Assembly (NCBI GenBank): GCA_050697155.1
Contig: JBOGZD010000131.1
Coordinates: 1-7,211, forward strand
DNA: 7,211 nt
DNA from: JBOGZD01 sp050697155
GTDB lineage: Bacteria; Actinomycetota; Thermoleophilia; Solirubrobacterales; 70-9
Direction: 5' to 3'
The notes beneath the pieces are model-generated. The model did no database searches. It had not been told where the DNA came from and worked only from the letters and a program-made list of their open reading frames with translations. The position numbers were made by a program, and so were the translations under genes. Positions 1 to 5,097 of this stretch are shown here, in pieces; the stretch's first letter is position 1; every line of letters starts with the position of its first letter.

Positions 1-209
1 ACGACTTCGACCTCTACTCGCAGGCGCTGTCGAAGATCGAGCGCGGGTTCGACCTCGATCTCTCCGACGTCGAGGCGATGCTCGCCGGTGGGCTCGTCGA
101 GCGCGACCGCCTACGGGAGCTGTTCGCTGCGATCGAGCCGGACCTGTACCGGTTCCCTCAGGTCGATCGCGCCGGGTTGCGCGCCAAGCTCGAGCAGGCG
201 CTCGGCTGA
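1..209 (+). CDS. DUF6036-family nucleotidyltransferase, C-terminal part (5' end outside window)
   Basis: Only the last 68 codons are visible, in frame from base 3, ending in TGA at 207-209. The tail contains DLYSQALSKIERG, then DLSDVEAMLAGGLV, then IEPDLYRFPQVD. This order (aromatic/Gln helix with KIERG, a D-x-x-DV helix, then an LYR-[YF]-P-x-[IV]-D ending) is what I recall from the C-terminal half of DUF6036-type minimal nucleotidyltransferases. That family is often found in toxin-antitoxin-like or accessory loci. The catalytic GG/D-x-D part lies upstream of the window, so activity cannot be judged. The gene is followed by 84 bp without coding and then the vapBC-like pair, which has its own promoter, so the two are probably separate units. 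The family call rests on motif memory, not a search. Confidence 0.7.
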   Translation, partial: DFDLYSQALSKIERGFDLDLSDVEAMLAGGLVERDRLRELFAAIEPDLYRFPQVDRAGLRAKLEQALG

Positions 210-212
210 GTG

Positions 213-228
213 CTCGACGGTCGTCGAG
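213..228 (+). terminator. Short GC-rich inverted repeat after the nucleotidyltransferase stop
   Basis: CTCGACG (213-219) and CGTCGAG (222-228) are perfect complements, folding as a 6-bp stem with a 4-base loop. The repeat starts three bases after the TGA at 207-209. There is no T-run, so it could be a weak or factor-assisted terminator, or simply a chance palindrome in GC-rich DNA. Confidence 0.25.
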
Positions 229-275
229 GCGACTCGGGCCGGGATCGCCTCCCGCCCCAGTCCGCGTGCCATCTG

Positions 276-309
276 CGATGGTACGCTTGTGGTATGCGAG
301 CTACCATCG
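276..309. promoter_or_regulatory. Inverted repeat spanning the vapB -10 and start codon (possible operator)
   Basis: CGATGGTA (276-283) and TACCATCG (302-309) are perfect 8-bp inverted arms separated by 18 bases. The arms enclose the rest of the -10 element and the start codon. AbrB-type and other antitoxins, alone or with their toxin, commonly repress their own promoters by binding such palindromes. The location makes this a plausible operator, but binding is inferred only from symmetry and position. Confidence 0.4.
282..287 (+). promoter_or_regulatory. Leaderless -10 element for the vapBC-like operon
   Basis: TACGCT fits the actinobacterial TANNNT -10 pattern. Exactly six bases (288-293) separate it from the ATG at 294, so the expected transcription start falls on the A of the start codon. 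No Shine-Dalgarno sequence precedes that ATG, which agrees with a leaderless mRNA. No convincing -35 hexamer is visible. Confidence 0.55.
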
Positions 310-539
310 ACAAGGCCGGTCGGCTCGTGGTGCCGAAGCCAATTCGCGACGAGCTCGGACTTGAGGCGGGCGTCGAGCTCGAGCTGACGGCACGCGACGG
401 CCGGCTCGAGGCCAGCGTGCCGCCAACGCCGATGCGCCTCGACGATCGCGCTGACGGCGTCGTGGCGGTCGCCGATCGCGAGCTCCCGAGCCTGACGGTC
501 GAGCAGGTGCGGGAGACGCTCGAGCGGGTGCGCCGCTGA
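294..539 (+). CDS. vapB: AbrB/MazE-fold antitoxin (VapB-like)
   Basis: This 81-aa protein has an N-terminal SpoVT/AbrB swapped-hairpin DNA-binding domain. Residues 1-40 run from MRATIDKAGRLVVPKPIRDE through LGLEAGVELEL, with the diagnostic D-x-x-GR-[LI]-VVP-x-x-[IL]-R core. Residues 41-81 are a short charged tail ending in a helix (LTVEQVRETLERVRR), as expected for the part that wraps the cognate toxin. The ATG at 294 is preferred over an in-frame GTG at 210. The AbrB fold begins exactly there, the residues encoded from 210 do not resemble the family, and a -10 element lies six bases upstream. The gene is three bases from the downstream PIN toxin gene, so the two are almost certainly co-transcribed. 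It probably neutralises the toxin and autoregulates the operon. Confidence 0.85.
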   Translation: MRATIDKAGRLVVPKPIRDELGLEAGVELELTARDGRLEASVPPTPMRLDDRADGVVAVADRELPSLTVEQVRETLERVRR

Positions 540-542
540 GCC

Positions 543-953
543 GTGCTGATCGTCGACACCTCGGTCGTCGTCGCCGCGTTCGGCGGCTGGCACGTGCGCC
601 ACGCCGAGGCGAGGTCGGCGCTGCGTGATCGCCCCCGGATCACCGCGCACGGCGCGCTCGAGTCCTACTCGGTGCTGACCCGTCTCCCGAGCCCGCATAC
701 CGCACCCGCCGAGGTGGCAGTCGAGTTCCTGCGTCGACGGTTTCCGCCGGCTGAGCGACTGGCGCTCAGCGCCGCGAGCCAGCGCCGCTCGGTCGATCGG
801 CTGGCCGAGCTCGGAATCATCGGTGGTGCGGTCTACGACGGGTTGATCGCGCTCGCCGCCGCGGAGGAAGGCGGTGAGCTGGTGAGCTTCGACCAGCGAG
901 CGCTCGTCACCTACCGCCGCTGCGGTGCGACCGTCCGCGACCTCGGACCTTGA
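543..953 (+). CDS. vapC: PIN-domain ribonuclease toxin (VapC-like)
   Basis: This 136-aa protein has the normal length and layout of a VapC PIN domain. The four acidic metal-binding positions can be seen. They are Asp5 in MLIVDTSVVV, Glu40 in AHGALESYSVLTRLP, Asp99 in GGAVYDGLIALAA and Asp117 in LVSFDQRA. PIN toxins of this type are Mg2+-dependent endoribonucleases, usually cutting tRNA or rRNA loops; the target cannot be read from sequence. The GTG start at 543 lies just after the antitoxin stop, without an evident Shine-Dalgarno, which suggests translation coupled to the upstream gene. All catalytic residues and the reading frame are intact, so the toxin looks functional. The TGA stop at 951-953 is followed in the same frame by an unrelated remnant. 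Confidence 0.87.
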   Translation: MLIVDTSVVVAAFGGWHVRHAEARSALRDRPRITAHGALESYSVLTRLPSPHTAPAEVAVEFLRRRFPPAERLALSAASQRRSVDRLAELGIIGGAVYDGLIALAAAEEGGELVSFDQRALVTYRRCGATVRDLGP

Positions 954-1067
954 CTTCGTTCGACGCGCTCGGATTGGACCAACTGCGGCGGGGGCAAGGA
1001 CCGCGCCGTGGTCGACCCCGAGGACAAGGTCTCGCAGAACTGCGAGAAGGTGATCGTCAAGGGCTGA
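954..1067 (+). pseudogene. Remnant of the C-terminal tail of an RTX-like calcium-binding repeat protein
   Basis: From 954 to the TGA at 1065-1067, in the same frame as the vapC stop, the sequence is open. It reads SDWTNCGGGKDRAVVD (969-1016) followed by PEDKVSQNCEKVIVKG and stop. The pattern C-G-x-G-x-D ... D-x-x-D-x-V-x-x-[ND]-C-E-x-V resembles the last turn and capping motif I recall at the C-termini of secreted RTX/hemolysin-type repeat proteins in actinobacteria. There is no start codon with a ribosome site and no room for the repeats that normally precede it. It therefore reads as a relic whose 5' part was replaced, with the break at or just after vapC. Chance resemblance in a short segment remains possible. 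Confidence 0.5.
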
Positions 1068-1072
1068 GTCAG

Positions 1073-1087
1073 GCGGCGGGATAGGCT
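1073..1087 (+). promoter_or_regulatory. Promoter-like core ahead of esterase copy 1
   Basis: GCGGCGGGATAGGCT ends in the TANNNT-type hexamer TAGGCT (1082-1087), nine bases before the TTG start at 1097. The identical 15 bases occur at 2521-2535 at the identical distance from the start of esterase copy 2. The hexamer also recurs ahead of the FAAL gene (3221-3226). No clear -35 is seen here, and no Shine-Dalgarno sequence lies between the element and the TTG, so the leader would be only a few bases long. Confidence 0.45.
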
Positions 1088-1096
1088 CCCGCCGCG

Positions 1097-1738
1097 TTGG
1101 CCGACCTCGTTCACCTGCTGCGCGAGCCGGCGGGCGAGCCCGCCGGTGTGCTGATCCTCAACCATGGGCGTGCCACCGACGAGCGCGACCTCTACCCGCT
1201 GCTCGACGAGCTCGACCCCGAGCGGCGGCTTCTGGGAGTCACGACCGGGGCGCCGCTCACCGGGATCTCTCCCGGCGGGCGCCACTGGTACGTGGTGCCG
1301 CGGGTCGGCTATCCCGACCCCGAGACCTTCGCTTCGAGCTACGCCCTGCTGACTGAGTTCTGCGACGAGCTGATCGCCGAGCACGGGATCGGCTGGGACC
1401 GGACGGCGATCGGCGGCTTCTCGATGGGGGCGGTGATGTCCTACGCGGTCGGCCTCGGGCTCGGCCGCCCGTCCCCGGCGACGATCCTCGCGTTCAGCGG
1501 TTTCGTGCCTACTGTGGAGGGCTGGGAGCCGGAGCTCGAGAGACGCCGTGGTCTGCCCTTGCTCATCCACCACGGGCGCGCCGATCCGATCATCCCGGTC
1601 GAGTTCGGCCGCGCCGCCCGGGATCTGCTCGCGCCGGCAGGGCTCGCCGTCGACTACATCGAGACCGACGCGCCCCATGCCCTGCCCCGCGAGCCCGTCG
1701 ACCGGGCGATGGCCTTGATCCGGGAGACGATCCCTTGA
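1097..1738 (+). CDS. Alpha/beta-hydrolase, phospholipase/carboxylesterase type (copy 1, intact)
   Basis: This 213-aa protein is a compact single-domain hydrolase in the Abhydrolase_2 (carboxylesterase/lysophospholipase-like) style. The strand-turn LILNHGRATDERDL (19-32) supplies the oxyanion region. The nucleophile elbow is GGFSMGA with Ser109. The acid is probably Asp163 in HHGRADPIIPVEF and the base His194 in DAPHALPRE. There is no signal peptide, so it should act in the cytoplasm, hydrolysing esters of unknown type. The TTG start is chosen because the downstream paralogue starts at the same place with GTG and the N-termini align (VHLLREP after three residues). No Shine-Dalgarno is visible. 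It converges with the nucleotidyltransferase gene, 22 bp away, and has a broken paralogue at 2545-3200. Confidence 0.85.
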   Translation: MADLVHLLREPAGEPAGVLILNHGRATDERDLYPLLDELDPERRLLGVTTGAPLTGISPGGRHWYVVPRVGYPDPETFASSYALLTEFCDELIAEHGIGWDRTAIGGFSMGAVMSYAVGLGLGRPSPATILAFSGFVPTVEGWEPELERRRGLPLLIHHGRADPIIPVEFGRAARDLLAPAGLAVDYIETDAPHALPREPVDRAMALIRETIP

Positions 1739-1760
1739 CTCCCTCAGAGGCGGGGCTGAC

Positions 1761-2252
1761 CTACTCGAGCTCTCCGCGGGCTCGGCGCAGGTCGGTAACG
1801 TCGATCTCGTCCTGCGGTCGGCCGGTGGCCAGCTTCATCGCGATCAGGTCCTCGTACGAGCAGACCGCGAAGCGCACCCCCTCGACCTCGATCTCGACCG
1901 CCCGACGCCGCAGGTCGGGATAGGCGGGAAGTCCCTCCTGCGCCTGGACCACGTGCAGCTCGCCGAGCCGGGTCAGGCACTTCACCGTCGCCCCGGAGGA
2001 CAGCGCGCCCACGCTCAGCGCGTCGAACCCCGGGTCGGCGCCGGGCACGTGCGCCTCGAGATCACGAAGCGCCTTCGACAGCCGCTCGAGATTGCCGCGC
2101 GCTGGGTCCGGGACGACGTCGACGTCGACGGTCGTCCTGTACACGCCGTGGACCGGAAGCGCCCAACCGCCGATGACGACGAAATCGACGCCCGGCTCGA
2201 CCAGGGCGGAGAGCAGGGACGTGAACGCGAGCTCGCCGCCATCACCGCTCAT
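1761..2252 (-). CDS. Minimal nucleotidyltransferase, AbiEii/DUF6036-like (putative toxin of a TA-type pair)
   Basis: This 163-aa protein has the polymerase-beta-like nucleotidyltransferase signature. FVVIGGWALPVHG holds the GG at 28-29, followed by TTVDVDVV with the metal-binding pair Asp43 and Asp45. The C-terminal part, CSYEDLIAMKLATGRPQDEI (131-150), matches the conserved lysine/GRP-x-D helix of this family. Where relatives normally have an acidic residue (G-x-LDLL or similar), this protein has GELHVV with His100, so the third metal ligand may be absent. Such proteins transfer nucleotides to tRNA or protein targets in MenT/AbiE-type systems; the substrate here is unknown. The ATG overlaps the stop of the upstream 47-aa frame (ATGA, 2249-2252), giving a tightly coupled pair. 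Family call is firm; toxin role is inferred from architecture. Confidence 0.78.
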   Translation of the reverse strand: MSGDGGELAFTSLLSALVEPGVDFVVIGGWALPVHGVYRTTVDVDVVPDPARGNLERLSKALRDLEAHVPGADPGFDALSVGALSSGATVKCLTRLGELHVVQAQEGLPAYPDLRRRAVEIEVEGVRFAVCSYEDLIAMKLATGRPQDEIDVTDLRRARGELE

Positions 2253-2392
2253 CGCCGAAGACTTCGACGGCCGGCCTCGCGGAGCTTCAGCGCCAGCCTC
2301 GACATCCGCAGCTGGCGCTCGAAGCGCTCCTTCGCGCTCAGCTCGCGAAAGTCCCTGCGAAGCTCCGCCGTGGTCCGGTTGCCGCGCCGCAC
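2249..2392 (-). CDS. 47-aa basic helical protein upstream of the nucleotidyltransferase (putative antitoxin)
   Basis: A GTG at 2392-2390 opens a 47-codon frame ending in TGA at 2251-2249, sharing ATGA with the nucleotidyltransferase start. The protein begins MRRGNRTTAELRRDF and continues RELSAKERFERQLRMSRLAL, then KLREAGRRSLRR. It is Arg-rich, lacks Cys, and looks like two amphipathic helices. I do not recognise a named family. The start is supported by a -10 element (TACCGT, 2404-2399) exactly six bases upstream, the same leaderless spacing as at vapB. Small helical proteins co-translated ahead of nucleotidyltransferase toxins are often the antitoxin or accessory partner, so that is the working inference. 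It is too short for ordinary ORF cut-offs, but the overlap and promoter spacing argue it is real. Confidence 0.6.
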   Translation of the reverse strand: MRRGNRTTAELRRDFRELSAKERFERQLRMSRLALKLREAGRRSLRR

Positions 2393-2398
2393 GCGCCT

Positions 2399-2404
2399 AC
2401 GGTA
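2399..2404 (-). promoter_or_regulatory. Leaderless -10 element for the 47-aa ORF/nucleotidyltransferase operon
   Basis: On the minus strand TACCGT (2404 to 2399) fits TANNNT and is followed by six bases and then the GTG at 2392. The predicted transcription start coincides with the first base of the start codon. No Shine-Dalgarno and no good -35 are visible. The rest of the 152-bp divergent gap up to 2544 holds the esterase copy 2 promoter and nothing else I recognise. Confidence 0.45.
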
Positions 2405-2506
2405 GCCGAGCCGACGGCGCCGGCCGCTCCTGGCGTCGGTGGGTTGAGCATCCCGTCGCGGCTTCTGCCTACGCCGCGGCGCACCCGCCCCGCATGGGCG
2501 GTGAAG

Positions 2507-2535
2507 TCGACCGAGCGAGCGCGGCGGGATAGGCT
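2507..2535 (+). promoter_or_regulatory. Promoter for esterase copy 2
   Basis: TCGACC (2507-2512) is one mismatch from the TTGACC -35 used before the FAAL gene. It is followed after 17 bases by TAGGCT (2530-2535). The last 15 bases are identical to the element ahead of esterase copy 1, and the distance to the start codon (nine bases to GTG at 2545) is also identical. It lies in the divergent region between the nucleotidyltransferase operon and esterase copy 2. Confidence 0.5.
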
Positions 2536-2544
2536 GCCGCGGCC

Positions 2545-3200
2545 GTGGGCGAGCTTGTACATCTGCTGCGCGAGCCGGCGGCGGCGCCCGACGGGGCGCT
2601 GATCCTCAACCACGGGCGCGCGACCAATGAGCGCGACCTCTATCCGCTGCTCGAAGAGCTCGATCCCGAGCGGCGGCTGCTCGGGGTGACGACCGGGGCG
2701 CCGCTCACCAACGTGCCGCCGGGCGGGCGCCGCTGGTACCTCGTGCCCCGGGTCGGCTACCCGGACCCCGAGACCTTCGCCTCGAGCTATGGCCTGCTCA
2801 CCGGGCTCTGCGACGCGCTGCTCGAAGAGCACGGGATCGGCTGGGAGCGCACCGTGCTCGGCGGCTTCTCGATGGGCGCGGTGATGTCGTACGCGGTCGG
2901 GCTCGGGCCCGGTCGACCCTCGCCGGCGGCGATCCTCGCCTTCAGCGGCTTCGTGCCCACCGTCGATGGCTGGGACCCGGAGCTCGGCGGCCGCGGCCGC
3001 CTGCCCGTCCTGATCCACCATGGCCGCGCCGACCGATCATCCCGGTCGAGTTCGGCCGCGCCGCCCAAGAGCTGCTCGCCGCCGCGGGGCTCGCGGTCGA
3101 ATACATCGAGACCGACGCCCCGCACGCGTTGCCGCGCGAGCCCGTCAAGCGCGCAATCGAGCTGATCGAAGCTGCGATCCCTCGCGGGGCCGAGGCTTGA
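2545..3200 (+). pseudogene. Alpha/beta-hydrolase paralogue (copy 2) disrupted by a one-base frameshift
   Basis: From the GTG at 2545 this matches copy 1 almost residue for residue (about 80% identity by eye), including HGRAT and the Ser elbow GGFSMGA. The match holds up to LIHHGRAD at about 3033. There the DNA reads GCCGACCGATC where copy 1 has GCCGATCCGATC, so one base is missing near 3031-3035. The original frame then runs into unrelated residues and stops at 3163-3165. In the other frame, from about 3036 to a TGA at 3198-3200, the protein continues as IIPVEFGRAAQELL, then YIETDAPHALPREP, again about 80% like copy 1. The shifted part carries the expected catalytic His. It would encode about 218 aa if repaired. 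Equal conservation on both sides suggests a very recent mutation or an assembly/sequencing error. Confidence 0.85.
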
Positions 3201-3226
3201 CCTCCGCCGCCGGGCGGTTATAGGCT
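3197..3226 (+). promoter_or_regulatory. Sigma70-type promoter of the FAAL gene
   Basis: TTGACC (3197-3202) is followed after 18 bases by TAGGCT (3221-3226), or after 16 bases by TATAGG (3219-3224). The expected transcription start is near 3233, giving a leader of about 50 bases to the GTG at 3283. The -35 overlaps the TGA stop of the esterase copy 2 reading frame. The whole segment recurs at 5071. Confidence 0.6.
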
Positions 3227-3236
3227 GCCGTTGAGA

Positions 3237-3255
3237 CGGCCGGTACCTCCGGCCG
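3237..3255 (+). promoter_or_regulatory. Hairpin at the 5' end of the FAAL leader
   Basis: CGGCCGG (3237-3243) pairs with CCGGCCG (3249-3255) around the loop TACCT, a 7-bp all-GC stem. It would lie within the first bases of the mRNA. It may stabilise the transcript or affect initiation; there is no T-run, so it is not a classic terminator. I see no known riboswitch pattern in the short leader. Confidence 0.35.
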
Positions 3256-3270
3256 GGAACTCACCCGAAC

Positions 3271-3275
3271 GGAGG
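3271..3275 (+). promoter_or_regulatory. Ribosome binding site deciding the FAAL start
   Basis: GGAGG lies seven bases before the GTG at 3283. It is the only strong Shine-Dalgarno sequence in the window, and it supports that GTG as the start. Confidence 0.7.
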
Positions 3276-3282
3276 GACGACG

Positions 3283-5097
3283 GTGTCGGAGAGATCGATT
3301 CGCGGGGCTCCCAATCGTGAAGGGCGGACGTCCGGCGTCGCGACCGACCCCGGGGCGCTGACGCCGCCCTCGACCTTCGTCGACATCCTCCGCGAGCGCG
3401 CCCGCGAGGCGCCCGACGCGGAGGCGGTCACCTTCCTCGACCAAAGCGAGCGGGAGGCCGGGCGGCTGAGCTTCGCCGAGCTCGACCGCCGCGCGCGCGC
3501 GATCGCGGCGGAGCTCCAGGCGCGCGGCCTCGTCGGCGAGCGGGCATTGCTCGCCTACCCGCCCGGCCTCGAATGCGTCGCCGGGCTGTTCGGGTGCTTC
3601 TACGCGGGGATGGTCGCGGTCACCTCTCCGCCGCCGGATCCCGGCCGGGAGTACGCCGCGCCCCGTATCCGCACCGTCGCCGGCGACGCGCGCCCGCGGG
3701 CGGTGCTCACCACCGCCGCCGTCGAGCCCGCGATCCGGGAGGTCCTCGCCGGGCACCCCGCCGGCGGCGGCCTCTTCCTCGCCACCGACGCCGCTTCGCC
3801 GGGCGGCGAGCGGGGTTGGCGTGACCCGGGTGCCCGGCCCGAGGACGTGGCGCTGCTCCAGTACACGTCCGGCGCGACCAAGGTGCCCCGCGGGGTGATG
3901 ATCACCCACGCCAACCTGATCGCAAACAGCGAGCTGATCGCGCGCTCGTTCGGCCACTCCCGGGACTCGCGCTTGGTGGTCTGGCTGCCGCCGTACCACG
4001 ACATGGGCCTGATCGGGGGCATCTTCCAGCCGGTCTACGGCGGCTTCCCGGTGACCCTGATGTCGCAGGTCACCTTCCTGCTCGACCCGATGAGCTGGCT
4101 GCGGGCGATCTCCCGCTATCGCGCGACCGTCAGCGGCGGGCCCGACTTCTCCTTCGAGATGTGCGTCCGCCGCTCCTCGGCCGCCGACCGCGCGACCGTC
4201 GACCTCTCCTCCTGGGACCTCGCGTTCAACGGCGCCGACCTGGTCCGCAGGGAGACCATCGACGCATTCAGCGAGGCGTTCGCGCCGTCGGGCTTCCGCC
4301 GCGAGGCGTTCTACCCGTGCTACGGGCTCGCCGAGGCGACCCTGATGGTGACCGGCGGCGAGAAGCTCGCCGGGCCGGTGATCCGCGAGGCCGACCCGGC
4401 CGCCCTCGACGGCGGCCGCTTCGCGCCCGCCGGCCCCGGCGGCGAGGCGAAGGCGGTGGTCGGGTGCGGGGGCCCGGAGCCCGGCTCGCGGGTGGTGGTC
4501 GTCGACCCGGAGACGGCCGAGGCGCTCCCCGACGGGGCCGTGGGCGAGGTGTGGACCAGCGGGCCCAGCGTCGCCGCCGGGTATTGGGAGCGCGAGGCGG
4601 AGACGGCAGCGACGTTCGGCGCCGCGCTCGCGTCCGGCGCGGAGGGGCCGTTCCTTCGCACCGGCGACCTCGGCTTCGCGCTCGAGGGCGAGCTCTTCCC
4701 CACCGGGCGCATGGCCGAGCTGATCGTGACCGGCGACCGTGCCCTCTACCCGACCGACGTCGAGCGCGCCTGCACGGACACCGTCCCCGCCCTGCGGCCC
4801 AACTGCGCCGCCGCGTTCACGATCGAGCTCGAAGGCGACGAGCGGCTGGCGATCGTCTGCGAGCTGCGCGACGCGGGCGCCGACGCCGCTGAGGTGATCG
4901 CGGCGGTCCGCGGCGCGATCGCCGAGCGCCTCGAGCTCGAGGCCGGCGCGGTGGCGCTGATCGAGCCGCGGGCGATCCCGCGGACGACGAGCGGCAAGGT
5001 CCAGCGCGCCCGCTGCCGGGCGCTGCTGCTCGGCGGCGAGCTGCGGGCCGTGGCCGTATGGCCGCAGGGCTTGACTTCCGCCGCCGGGCCGGTATAG
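3283..5097 (+). CDS. Fatty-acyl-AMP ligase (FAAL-type AMP-dependent synthetase)
   Basis: This 604-aa adenylating enzyme activates a fatty acid with ATP to acyl-AMP, normally for transfer to an acyl carrier protein. The nucleotide loop is LLQYTSGATKVPRGVMITHA (191-210). The FAAL-typical WLPPYHDMGLIGGIFQPVYG (234-253) is followed by the PDFSFEMCVRR stretch (287-297), LAFNGADLVR and EAFYPCYGLAEATLMVTGG (341-359). Then come TGDLGF (460-465) and the C-terminal PRTTSGKVQR with catalytic Lys572. This pattern fits FAALs better than acyl-CoA synthetases. The A8 region reads GRMAELIVTGDRALYPTDVE, whereas relatives usually have GR-x-KD-x-I-x-x-x-G-x-N-x-YP-x-DIE, so the hinge segment is divergent. The stop TAG lies inside a promoter-like repeat, so the last nine residues are encoded by that element. 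No carrier protein or polyketide synthase gene is adjacent; partner unknown. Confidence 0.88.
   Translation: MSERSIRGAPNREGRTSGVATDPGALTPPSTFVDILRERAREAPDAEAVTFLDQSEREAGRLSFAELDRRARAIAAELQARGLVGERALLAYPPGLECVAGLFGCFYAGMVAVTSPPPDPGREYAAPRIRTVAGDARPRAVLTTAAVEPAIREVLAGHPAGGGLFLATDAASPGGERGWRDPGARPEDVALLQYTSGATKVPRGVMITHANLIANSELIARSFGHSRDSRLVVWLPPYHDMGLIGGIFQPVYGGFPVTLMSQVTFLLDPMSWLRAISRYRATVSGGPDFSFEMCVRRSSAADRATVDLSSWDLAFNGADLVRRETIDAFSEAFAPSGFRREAFYPCYGLAEATLMVTGGEKLAGPVIREADPAALDGGRFAPAGPGGEAKAVVGCGGPEPGSRVVVVDPETAEALPDGAVGEVWTSGPSVAAGYWEREAETAATFGAALASGAEGPFLRTGDLGFALEGELFPTGRMAELIVTGDRALYPTDVERACTDTVPALRPNCAAAFTIELEGDERLAIVCELRDAGADAAEVIAAVRGAIAERLELEAGAVALIEPRAIPRTTSGKVQRARCRALLLGGELRAVAVWPQGLTSAAGPV

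Larger units (their letters stand above)
3197..3261 (+). repeat. Promoter/leader direct repeat, upstream copy
   Basis: This 65-bp segment aligns with 5071-5134 with one gap and roughly 80% matching bases by eye. The -35, a 13-base GC spacer block, TATAGG and the distal block GCCGGTACC...GGCCGGG.ACT are all shared. It places matching direct repeats at both ends of the FAAL gene. Confidence 0.7.

Noticed and set aside
210..293. Extended vapB start at the in-frame GTG at 210
   Set aside because: The added 28 residues have no similarity to the AbrB fold, and the -10 element and inverted repeat fit the ATG at 294.
111..698. Minus-strand frames opposite vapBC (111-698 and 158-643)
   Set aside because: Both are antisense to two genes with clear AbrB and PIN signatures and contain no family motif.
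950..955. TTGACT at the vapC stop and again at 1735-1740 at the esterase copy 1 stop, resembling the -35 elements at 3197 and 5071
   Set aside because: No TANNNT hexamer lies 16-19 bases downstream of either, so the likeness is probably because CT-TGA-CT at a stop codon mimics a -35.
911..1678. A 255-codon minus-strand frame opposite esterase copy 1, with a similar one at 2338-3021 opposite copy 2
   Set aside because: The two resemble each other only because the esterase genes beneath them are paralogues. Conservation follows the sense-strand protein, which carries the catalytic motifs.
3020..3223. A 67-codon plus-strand frame overlapping the end of esterase copy 2
   Set aside because: It lies in the third frame, neither the original nor the continuing frame of the esterase, and its sequence is Arg-rich shadow.
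4161..4892. A 243-codon plus-strand frame inside the FAAL gene
   Set aside because: Almost pure Arg/Gly/Pro composition in an alternative frame of a conserved enzyme; no motif.
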